The notes under the pieces were generated by a model that saw only the letters and a list, made by a program, of their open reading frames with translations, searched no databases and was not told the DNA's origin. From Burkholderia sp. Bp9143 (lineage in GTDB: Bacteria; Pseudomonadota; Gammaproteobacteria; Burkholderiales; Burkholderiaceae): a DNA stretch of 64,000 nucleotides. Shown piece after piece: positions 1 through 6,995 of this stretch. The stretch is taken from contig NZ_QTPO01000034.1 in NCBI RefSeq assembly GCF_003853645.1, positions 33,639 to 97,638 on the forward strand, given 5' to 3'. Position 1 is the stretch's first letter. Every line of letters begins with the position of its first letter. Position numbers and translations under genes: made by a program.

Positions 1-8
1 CGCCCGCG

Positions 9-785
9 TCACACGTCGAATCCGGCCAGGTATTCGGCCCAATGCGACGCGGGCTCCTGCGCGAGCGCATTCTTCACGAGCAGGATCTCGTCCGCATATT
101 CGCTGGGCGTCAGGCCGCCGCGCATCAGTTGGAACCGGCAATACAGCAGGTAGGTATTGACGACATCGGTTTCGCAATAGTTGCGGATTTCCTCGATCCG
201 GCCGTCCTGGAACGCCGGCCACACCTGACTGCCGTCCATCCCGAGCTTGCCCGGAAAGCCGCACAGCTTCGCGAGCGCGTCGAGCGGCGCATTCGCGCGC
301 GCCTGATACATCGCGAGCACGTCCATCAGATCGGTGTGCCGCGAGTGATAGCGCGAGATGTAGTTGTTCCACTTGAAGTCGCGATCGTCCTCGCCCAGAT
401 CCCAGTAGCGGGTCGCGGGGATTCCGTGCACGAGCGCACGGTAATGGAGCACCGGCAGATCGAAGCCACCACCGTTCCACGACACGAGCTGCGGCGTGTA
501 TTTCTCGATCACGCGATAGAACGACTGGACCAGCGTCGCCTCGTTGTCCTGGGGCGTGCCCAGCGAGCGCACGCGGAACCCGTTGTTGTCGCGGAACACG
601 CAGGAGATCGCCGCGATGCGCTGCAGGTGATGCGGCAGGAAATCGCTGCCGGTCTTCTCGCGGCGCGCGGCGAACGCATGTTCGGCCACCGCGGCATCGT
701 CGAGCGTCGCGGGCAGGTCTTCCAGACGGCGAATGCCGTCGACATCGGGAATGGTCTCGATGTCAAAAACGAGAATCGGAGTCAT
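9..785 (-). CDS. Predicted 3'-5' exonuclease, PolB-like (DnaQ superfamily)
   Basis: 258 residues. The N-terminus LVFDIETIPD holds the first catalytic DxE of a DEDD exonuclease (residues 8-10). A second motif, SWNGGGFDLPVL, lies near residue 105 and a later acidic motif, NYCETDVVNTYLLY, near residue 205. These fit the family of stand-alone exonucleases related to the proofreading domain of DNA polymerase B, and no polymerase domain is present. It would remove nucleotides from DNA 3' ends, but its physiological role is not established. It starts 3 bases after the rpoS stop codon, so it is probably co-transcribed with rpoS. ATG start. Confidence 0.85.
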   Translation of the reverse strand: MTPILVFDIETIPDVDGIRRLEDLPATLDDAAVAEHAFAARREKTGSDFLPHHLQRIAAISCVFRDNNGFRVRSLGTPQDNEATLVQSFYRVIEKYTPQLVSWNGGGFDLPVLHYRALVHGIPATRYWDLGEDDRDFKWNNYISRYHSRHTDLMDVLAMYQARANAPLDALAKLCGFPGKLGMDGSQVWPAFQDGRIEEIRNYCETDVVNTYLLYCRFQLMRGGLTPSEYADEILLVKNALAQEPASHWAEYLAGFDV

Positions 786-788
786 CAG

Positions 789-1874
789 TTACAGAACGGC
801 GTCCTTGCGCACGCCATTGGAGGCAAAGAACCGCTTGAGGCGCACCAGCGCTTCCTGCTGGATCTGCCGCACGCGCTCGCGCGTGAGCCCCATCTCGTCG
901 GCCAGCTCCTCGAGCGTGGCCGGTTCGATGTGATTCAGGCCGAAGCGGCGCTCGATCACGTGCCGATGCTTGTCGGACAGCCGCGACAGCCACGCGCGCG
1001 TGAGCGTCTCGAGCTCGCGATGCTGCACCTCGGCGTCGGGCGACTGGCTCTGGTCGTCGGGCAGCAGGTCGAGCAGGCTGCTCGCGGGATCGAGGTCAAG
1101 CGGCGCGTCGAGCGACGCCGTATGCTCGTTGAGCGCGAGAATGTCGGTGACTTCCTCGGCGGTCTTGCCGGTGAGATAGGCGATGTCGTCGATGCTGGCT
1201 TCGCGGCGCTCGGCCGCCTCGCCCGTCGACATCGAATTCTTTTCGAGGTGGCGCTTCGCGCGCAGCACCTGGTTCAGTTCGCGGATCACGTGCACGGGCA
1301 GGCGCACGGTGCGAGCCTGGTTCATGATCGCCCGTTCGATGCTCTGCCGGATCCACCACGTCGCGTAGGTCGAGAAGCGAAAGCCGCGCGTCGGGTCGAA
1401 TTTCTCGATCGCGTGCATCAAGCCGAGATTGCCTTCCTCGATCAGGTCGAGCAGCGGCACGCCGCGGTTCAGGTAACCCTTCGCGATGCTGACGACGAGA
1501 CGCAGGTTCCGCTCGATCATCACCTGCCGTGCCTCGAATTCGCCGGCCTTTGCGAGACGGGAATAGCGCTGCTCCTCCTCGACGGTCAGGAGCGGCTTCA
1601 CGCTGATGCGGTTCAGATAATGCTGGATCGTGTCGGCCGTGAGTTCGGCCTGCAGCATTGCGCGGAAATCGTCGACGTCGGGCGCGGCTTCCGCCCGGCC
1701 CTCGCGCTCTTCGTCACCGTCCGCTTCGGCGTCGCTTGCCTCGAGATCACGTTCGTTTTCCGCGACGTCGTCTTCGTCGTCCTTCGAAGCGCCAGCTCGC
1801 TCCACCGATGCTTGCGTGGCACGACTGATCTTCTCAGACTCGGCTTGCGGCTCGTGGCGCTTCGATTTCGGCAT
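789..1874 (-). CDS. rpoS: RNA polymerase sigma factor RpoS
   Basis: 361 residues. Sigma-70 family: region 1.2 (DTIQHYLNRISVKPLLT, near residue 80), region 2 with the core-binding and -10 recognition segment (LRLVVSIAKGYLNRGVPLLDLIEEG to RFSTYATWWIRQSIERAI), region 3 and a C-terminal region 4 helix-turn-helix (TLEELADEMGLTRERVRQIQQEAL). The absence of a long region 1.1, together with the position directly after nlpD, identifies the stationary-phase/general stress sigma factor rather than RpoD. It has an acidic, low-complexity N-terminal stretch of about 70 residues and is about 30 residues longer than E. coli RpoS. Only 11 bases separate it from nlpD; in relatives the main rpoS promoter lies inside nlpD, but I cannot fix it here. 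Confidence 0.97.
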   Translation of the reverse strand: MPKSKRHEPQAESEKISRATQASVERAGASKDDEDDVAENERDLEASDAEADGDEEREGRAEAAPDVDDFRAMLQAELTADTIQHYLNRISVKPLLTVEEEQRYSRLAKAGEFEARQVMIERNLRLVVSIAKGYLNRGVPLLDLIEEGNLGLMHAIEKFDPTRGFRFSTYATWWIRQSIERAIMNQARTVRLPVHVIRELNQVLRAKRHLEKNSMSTGEAAERREASIDDIAYLTGKTAEEVTDILALNEHTASLDAPLDLDPASSLLDLLPDDQSQSPDAEVQHRELETLTRAWLSRLSDKHRHVIERRFGLNHIEPATLEELADEMGLTRERVRQIQQEALVRLKRFFASNGVRKDAVL

Positions 1875-1885
1875 GGTCGTCTCGG

Positions 1886-2767
1886 TTATTGAGGCGGCAA
1901 ATACTTCAGCGGATCGACAGGTTTACCCTGCCGGCGAACCTCGAAATGCAGCATCACGCGGTCAGCATCGCTGTTACCCATCTCGGCGATCTTCTGCCCC
2001 TTCGTTACCGCGTCCCCCTCTTTTACCATCAAAGCGCGATTATGTGCATACGCCGTGAGGTAAGTTGCATCGTGTTTGATGATAATGAGGTTGCCGTAGC
2101 CGCGCAGGCCGTTGCCCGAGTAGACGACGCGGCCGTCGGCCGCCGCCTTCACGGCTTCGCCGGACGTGCCGCCGATATTGACGCCCTTGTTCTTCGCGTC
2201 GTCGAAACCGTTCAGCACCGGGCCGCGCACGGGCCATGCAAACGTCACGGGGCCGCTCGGCGCTGCTGCCGTATCGCTCGATGCGGCGGCAGCCGGCGAC
2301 GTGATCGCGGACGACGAGCCCGCGGCCGGCGTCGCGGGACCGCTGCTGAGCGGCGCGGTCGCGACGGCGGCACCGGTGATCGGCGCGGCAGCCGGTGAGC
2401 CGGCAACCGCGGCACCGCCCGGCGGCGCGACACGCAGCAGCTGGTCGACTTCGATCTGGTTCGGGTTCGCCAGGTTGTTCCACGTGGCGATGTCGCGATA
2501 GTTCTGCCCGTTCTCGAGCGCGATCCGGTACAGCGTATCGCCCGGTTTCACACGGTAGAAACCGGGCGGCGGCGGGCCGAGCGGCACCGCCGGCTGCGCG
2601 GCGGCGGTCGTGCCGAGCGATCCGGAGCGGTCGACGACGGGCGCGTTGTCGAGCCGCGTCGCACAGGCGGCCAGTAGCGTGGAGAACGCAGCCACACAGA
2701 TCGCGCGCTGGGCGAACGTGAGCGGTTCCCTGGTTCGGTTGTTTTGCATCGCGCGCAACATACTCAT
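1886..2767 (-). CDS. nlpD: NlpD-type lipoprotein, amidase activator (LysM + degenerate M23)
   Basis: 293 residues from the ATG at 2767. A TTG nine bases upstream is also in frame and would abut the pcm stop. A lipoprotein signal ends in the lipobox LLAAC (lipidated Cys35). A LysM peptidoglycan-binding domain follows at about residues 72-115 (FYRVKPGDTLYRIA), then an Ala/Ser/Pro-rich linker, then an M23/LytM domain at about 175-285. The metal ligands look degenerate: the usual HxGxD reads NKGVNIG and the usual HLHFE reads VMLHFE. As known for NlpD/EnvC proteins, it should activate a periplasmic amidase (AmiC) in daughter-cell separation rather than cut the wall itself. It sits between pcm and rpoS, the classic order. 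Confidence 0.93.
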   Translation of the reverse strand: MSMLRAMQNNRTREPLTFAQRAICVAAFSTLLAACATRLDNAPVVDRSGSLGTTAAAQPAVPLGPPPPGFYRVKPGDTLYRIALENGQNYRDIATWNNLANPNQIEVDQLLRVAPPGGAAVAGSPAAAPITGAAVATAPLSSGPATPAAGSSSAITSPAAAASSDTAAAPSGPVTFAWPVRGPVLNGFDDAKNKGVNIGGTSGEAVKAAADGRVVYSGNGLRGYGNLIIIKHDATYLTAYAHNRALMVKEGDAVTKGQKIAEMGNSDADRVMLHFEVRRQGKPVDPLKYLPPQ

Positions 2768-2772
2768 CGGTT

Positions 2773-3702
2773 TCAAATCACTCCGGATTTTAAAGGGACA
2801 AAGAAAACGCGATCAAGCCGCGACTCCCGCCATTGCGCGTGCGCGACGCGCTCGACGAGCGTGAGCACCTGGGGCTGCCCGCTCTGCGCGCCGACCGGCG
2901 CGACGAGCCGCCCGCCGATCGCGAGCTGCTCGAGCAGCGCCTGCGGCACGTCGAGCCCCGCCGCCGCGATCACGATCGCGTCGAAGGGGCCCGCGGACGG
3001 CAGGCCGACACGTCCGTCGCCGTAATGCAGACGGATGTTCGGCACGCGCAGCGGCCGCAGGTTCAGCTTCGCGCGCTCGTAGAGCGGCTTGATGCGTTCA
3101 ATCGAATACACGTCGCGTGCCACGTGACTCAGCACGGCGGCCTGGTAACCGCAACCGGTGCCGATCTCGAGGACACGCTCGAGCGTGCGGCCGGCCATCG
3201 CGAGCTCGATCATGCGCGCGACGACCGACGGCTTTGAAATCGTTTGCTGGTGGCCGATCGGCAACGCGGAATCCTCATAGGCCTGCGTCGCGAGCCCAGG
3301 ATCCACGAACATGTGGCGCGGCACCGCGGCCATCGCATCCAGCACGCGCGCATCGGTCACGCCGTTCGCGCGCAGGCGTTCGACCATGCGCTCGCGCACG
3401 CGTTCCGACGTCAGCGCGAACGCACCGGCCGGCGCGACGCTTGGCGCAGCGGGCTTCGGCATCGCGGGCTTCAGCACGGTCGGTTTCGGTGCGGTCGCCG
3501 GCTTCGCGGCGGTCGTGCCGGGCACCGTACGGGCAACGCCCGTCTTCACCGCCACCGGCTTCAGCACGGCGGCAGGCTTGTCGACGGCCTTCGGCACCGC
3601 GCTCGCCGCATGGCGTTCGCCGGCCCGTCCCTCCGATTTGCGTGGCGCTCGCTTGAGATCTTCGAGCGCGAGCGGGAACCGCTTCGCGCGCTCGCCGCTC
3701 AT
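2773..3702 (-). CDS. pcm: Protein-L-isoaspartate O-methyltransferase
   Basis: 309 residues. Methylates isoaspartyl residues formed in ageing proteins, using S-adenosylmethionine. The catalytic half begins near residue 97 (ALTSERVRERMVERL) and shows the PIMT signatures MAAVPRHMFVDP, GHQQTISKPSVVARM and the SAM-binding VLEIGTGCGYQAAVLS. The first ~95 residues are a Lys/Ala/Pro-rich low-complexity extension absent from the ~208-residue E. coli enzyme. The ATG at 3700-3702 overlaps the surE stop by four bases (ATGA), so the two are translationally coupled; the frame stays open further upstream but there it only shadows surE. The stop codon abuts the nlpD start region. Confidence 0.93.
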   Translation of the reverse strand: MSGERAKRFPLALEDLKRAPRKSEGRAGERHAASAVPKAVDKPAAVLKPVAVKTGVARTVPGTTAAKPATAPKPTVLKPAMPKPAAPSVAPAGAFALTSERVRERMVERLRANGVTDARVLDAMAAVPRHMFVDPGLATQAYEDSALPIGHQQTISKPSVVARMIELAMAGRTLERVLEIGTGCGYQAAVLSHVARDVYSIERIKPLYERAKLNLRPLRVPNIRLHYGDGRVGLPSAGPFDAIVIAAAGLDVPQALLEQLAIGGRLVAPVGAQSGQPQVLTLVERVAHAQWRESRLDRVFFVPLKSGVI

Positions 3703-4460
3703 GAAGCCCGCCCTCCAGCGCGCGCCCATTCGCGCGTTGCAGGCAGCATTTGCGTATGCGTGAGATCGAGCTGCAGCGGCGTGATCGATACGAAACCGTT
3801 TGCGACGGCGTGGAAATCGGTGCCTTCGCTCGCGTCCAGCGCCGCACCCGCGGCACCGATCCAGTAGACCGGCTCGCCGCGCGGGTCGGTTTGGCGAATC
3901 ACCGGCTGGGACGGGTGACGCTTGCCGAGGCGCGTGACCTGCCAGCCTTTCAGTTCGTCGTACGGCAGATTCGGAATATTGACGTTCAGCAGCGGCTGAC
4001 CGGGCAACGGCTGTGCGAGATAGTGCGCGACGATTTCCGCGGCGACGCGCGCCGCGTCCGCCAGATGCGCCCAGCCCTTGTCGGCCAGCGAGAATGCAAT
4101 GGCCGGCACGCCGAACATGATGCCTTCGGTGGCGGCCGCAACTGTCCCTGAATAGAGCGTGTCTTCGCCCATGTTCTGGCCGTTGTTGATCCCCGACACG
4201 ACGAGGTCGGGCCTCGCGTCGGCCATCCCCGTCAACGCGACGTGCACCGAATCGGTCGGCGTGCCGTTCACGTAGAAGAAACCCGTATTCGCCGCGCGCT
4301 GCACCGACAGCGGCCGCGACAGCGTGAGGGAATTCGATGCGCCGCTGCAGTTCTGCTCGGGCGCGATCACCGTGAGGTCGGCCAGCGGCTGCAGCGCGTC
4401 GCTGAGCGCGGCGAGACCGGGGGCGAGATAGCCGTCGTCGTTGCTGAGTAGGATTCGCAT
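3699..4460 (-). CDS. surE: 5'/3'-nucleotidase SurE
   Basis: 253 residues, beginning MRILLSNDDGY with the metal-binding Asp pair (D8, D9) of the SurE family. Further family motifs are PEQNCSGASNSLT, NGTPTDSVHVAL and VSGINNGQNMGEDTLYSGTVAAATEG. It is a stationary-phase survival phosphatase acting on nucleoside monophosphates and possibly exopolyphosphate. The frame is open for 51 more codons upstream, but the ATG at 4460 matches the family N-terminus exactly. First gene of surE-pcm-nlpD-rpoS; its stop overlaps the pcm start. The 223 bases between this start and the upstream CoA-transferase stop hold no recognisable gene. Confidence 0.97.
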   Translation of the reverse strand: MRILLSNDDGYLAPGLAALSDALQPLADLTVIAPEQNCSGASNSLTLSRPLSVQRAANTGFFYVNGTPTDSVHVALTGMADARPDLVVSGINNGQNMGEDTLYSGTVAAATEGIMFGVPAIAFSLADKGWAHLADAARVAAEIVAHYLAQPLPGQPLLNVNIPNLPYDELKGWQVTRLGKRHPSQPVIRQTDPRGEPVYWIGAAGAALDASEGTDFHAVANGFVSITPLQLDLTHTQMLPATREWARAGGRAS

Positions 4461-4683
4461 CCGGCGATTGTAACCGAGGAAAGATGGCGCGAGAGCGACA
4501 GTCCGGCAGCTGCGGACGGGCCCGCGCACACGACACGTACGCGGTGCGCCGTCGCATTGCGCGGCGGCGTTCTGCGCGTACGGGAAAACGCCGGGCCGCC
4601 CGACGTTTTCCACCCCGAAGGCGTGCCCCTTGCGGGATACCCCCTCGGGAAAACCTGGCGCGAAGCTCCCGGCTTCGGGACGC

Positions 4684-5889
4684 TCAGATCGCGCCGGCCT
4701 CGCGCAGCGCGGCGATCGCCTGCGCGTCGTAGCCGAGCCCGCGCAGCACCTCGTCCGTATGCTCGCCGAGTTCGGGCCCGAGCCAGCGTGTTTCGCCCGG
4801 CGTGCCGGACAGCTTCGGCGTGATGTTCGGCAGCGGAATGTCGGTGCCGTCGGCCAGTTTGAATCGCTGGATCATCTGCCGCGCGACGAACTGCGGATCG
4901 GTGAACATGTCGGCGGCGCTATAGATGCGCCCGGCCGGCACGTCGGCCGCGTTGAGCACGACGAGCGCCTCGTCGATCGTGCGCGGCGCGAGCCACGCGG
5001 CGATCGCATCGTCGATCTCCTGCGTGCGCGGCACGCGTCCGTCGTTCCGTGCAAGCGCGGGATCGTCTGCGAGGTCGTCGCGCTCGATCGCCTTCATCAG
5101 CCGCTTGAAGATCGGGTCGCTGTTGCCGCCGATCACGATGCTGCCGTCGCGGCACGCGTAGGTGTTCGACGGCACGATGCCCGGCAGCGACGCGCCGGTG
5201 CGCTCGCGCACCATCCCGTACACGCCGTACTCGGGCACCACGCTTTCCATCATGTTGAATACCGCTTCATACAGCGCAACGTCGACCACCTGCCCCGCGC
5301 CGCCATTCACCTTGCGATGGTGGAGCGCCATCAGCGCGCCGATCACGCCGTGCAGCGCGGCGATCGAGTCGCCGATCGAGATGCCGATGCGCGGCGGCGG
5401 CAGATCCGGATAGCCGGTGATGTGGCGCAATCCGCCCATCGATTCGGCGATCGCGCCGAAGCCCGGCCGGTCGCGGTACGGGCCCGTCTGCCCGTAGCCG
5501 GACAGGCGCACCATCACGAGACCGGGGTTGTCGGCCGACAGCACGTCGTAGCCAAGCCCGAGCTTCTCGAGCAGGCCCGGCCGGAAGTTTTCGATCACGA
5601 TGTCGGCCTCGCGCGCGAGCTGACGCGCGATCGTCTTGCCGGCATCGGATTTCAGGTTGAGGGTGACCGATTTCTTGTTGCGCGCCTGGACCGACCACCA
5701 CAGCGACGTGCCGCCCTGCTCCGGATGCAGCTTGCGCCACTTGCGCAGCGGGTCGCCACCGTTAGGATCCTCGATCTTGATCACTTCCGCGCCGAATTCG
5801 GCAAAGAGGCGCGACGCGAACGGCCCCGCGATCAGCGTCCCGAATTCGAGCACTTTGACGCCCGCGAGCGGGCCCTGGCTGGTGCTCAT
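4684..5889 (-). CDS. CaiB/BaiF family class III CoA-transferase
   Basis: 401 residues. The N-terminal motif VKVLEFGTLIAGPFASRLFAEFGAEVIKIE is the CoA-binding segment of class III CoA-transferases. RIGISIGDSIAAL carries the Asp (D174) that aligns with the catalytic aspartate forming the acyl-enzyme anhydride, and LSGYGQTGPY is another family signature. It moves CoA between carboxylic acids; the substrate cannot be deduced. I chose the ATG at 5889 because AGGGAGA lies about five bases upstream; an ATG five codons earlier is less well supported. The next gene upstream is recR, 48 bases away, so read-through is possible but no functional link is evident. Confidence 0.88.
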   Translation of the reverse strand: MSTSQGPLAGVKVLEFGTLIAGPFASRLFAEFGAEVIKIEDPNGGDPLRKWRKLHPEQGGTSLWWSVQARNKKSVTLNLKSDAGKTIARQLAREADIVIENFRPGLLEKLGLGYDVLSADNPGLVMVRLSGYGQTGPYRDRPGFGAIAESMGGLRHITGYPDLPPPRIGISIGDSIAALHGVIGALMALHHRKVNGGAGQVVDVALYEAVFNMMESVVPEYGVYGMVRERTGASLPGIVPSNTYACRDGSIVIGGNSDPIFKRLMKAIERDDLADDPALARNDGRVPRTQEIDDAIAAWLAPRTIDEALVVLNAADVPAGRIYSAADMFTDPQFVARQMIQRFKLADGTDIPLPNITPKLSGTPGETRWLGPELGEHTDEVLRGLGYDAQAIAALREAGAI

Positions 5890-5937
5890 GTGTCTCCCTG
5901 GCATGAGGAACGGCGCCGCCGGCCGGCGGCGCCCGGC

Positions 5938-6534
5938 TTACATCGTGCGGCGGTCGAGCATCGCGCGGGCGATGGTGCCCGCGTCGACGTATTCGAGCTC
6001 GCCGCCCACCGGCACGCCGCGCGCGAGGCGCGTGACCGCGAGCCCGCGTGCCTTCAGCGTCTGGCCGAGGTAGTGCGCGGTGGCTTCGCCCTCGTTCGTG
6101 AAGTTGGTCGCGAGCACGACCTCCTTGACGATCCCGTCGGACGCGCGCCGCACGAGGCGGTCGAAATGGATTTCCTTCGGGCCGATCCCGTCGAGCGGGC
6201 TCAGCCGCCCCATCAGCACGAAATACAGCCCGCGGTACGTCATCGTCTGCTCGAGCATGATCTGGTCGGCCGGCGTCTCGACGACGCACAGCAGCGTCGG
6301 ATCACGCTCCTCGTCGCTGCACACCTCGCAGATCTGCGCTTCCGTGAACGTGTTGCACTTCTCGCAGTGCTGCAGATGCTCGGTCGCGAACAGCAGCGAC
6401 CGGCCGAGCCGCTCCGCGCCCTCCCGATCATGCTGCATCAGGTGGTACGCCATGCGTTGCGCGGATTTCGGCCCGACGCCGGGCAATACGCGCAACGCTT
6501 CGACGAGCGCGGACAGGGCGGACGGCTGTTTCAT
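5938..6534 (-). CDS. recR: Recombination mediator RecR
   Basis: 198 residues, the usual RecR length. It has an N-terminal helix-hairpin-helix (RVLPGVGPKSAQRMAYHL), a four-cysteine zinc finger (CEKC at 57-60 and CEVC at 69-72), and a Toprim domain (LLCVVETPADQIMLEQTMTYRGLYFVLMGRLSPLDGIGP). With RecF/RecO it loads RecA on SSB-coated single-stranded DNA at gaps. It lies 40 bases downstream of ybaB in the conserved dnaX-ybaB-recR order. Confidence 0.97.
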   Translation of the reverse strand: MKQPSALSALVEALRVLPGVGPKSAQRMAYHLMQHDREGAERLGRSLLFATEHLQHCEKCNTFTEAQICEVCSDEERDPTLLCVVETPADQIMLEQTMTYRGLYFVLMGRLSPLDGIGPKEIHFDRLVRRASDGIVKEVVLATNFTNEGEATAHYLGQTLKARGLAVTRLARGVPVGGELEYVDAGTIARAMLDRRTM

Positions 6535-6574
6535 ACGGCGGCTGAAGGCTGAACGGGCTGAACGGACGCTGCGC

Positions 6575-6901
6575 TCAGAACGGCAGCTTGAAGCCCGGGG
6601 GCAGCGGCAGACCCGACGTCATGCCGCTCATCTTTTCCTGCGACGTCGCTTCGGCCTTGCGCACGGCATCGTTGAACGCGGCAGCGACCAGATCCTCGAG
6701 CATGTCCTTGTCGTCCGCGAGCAGGCTCGGGTCGATCGCCACGCGACGCACTTCGTTGCGGCAGGTCATCGTCACCTTGACGAGGCCGGCACCCGACTGC
6801 CCTTCGACTTCGATCTGCGCAAGCTGCTCCTGCATCTTCTTCATGTTTTCCTGCATTTGCTGCGCTTGCTTCATCAGTCCGGCGAGGTTGCCTTTCAACA
6901 T
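6575..6901 (-). CDS. ybaB: Nucleoid-associated protein, YbaB/EbfC family
   Basis: 108 residues starting MLKGNLAGLMKQAQQMQENMKKMQEQLAQ. The N-terminal helix is followed by the family's beta core (VEGQSGAGLVKVTMTCRNEVRRVAIDPSL) and the C-terminal signature MSGMTSGLPLPPGFKLPF. It forms dimers that bind DNA and help structure the nucleoid. The ATG at 6901 is supported by the family N-terminus; the longer open frame upstream has no homology signal. It lies between dnaX (94 bases upstream) and recR. Confidence 0.96.
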   Translation of the reverse strand: MLKGNLAGLMKQAQQMQENMKKMQEQLAQIEVEGQSGAGLVKVTMTCRNEVRRVAIDPSLLADDKDMLEDLVAAAFNDAVRKAEATSQEKMSGMTSGLPLPPGFKLPF

Positions 6902-6995
6902 GGGAATACTCCTTCTTGATCGTGTGAAAACCGGCACGCGGCGCGTGCCGGTCAATATGCGCGGGCGTGATTGTGCCTGTCGCGGTGCGATTCGT

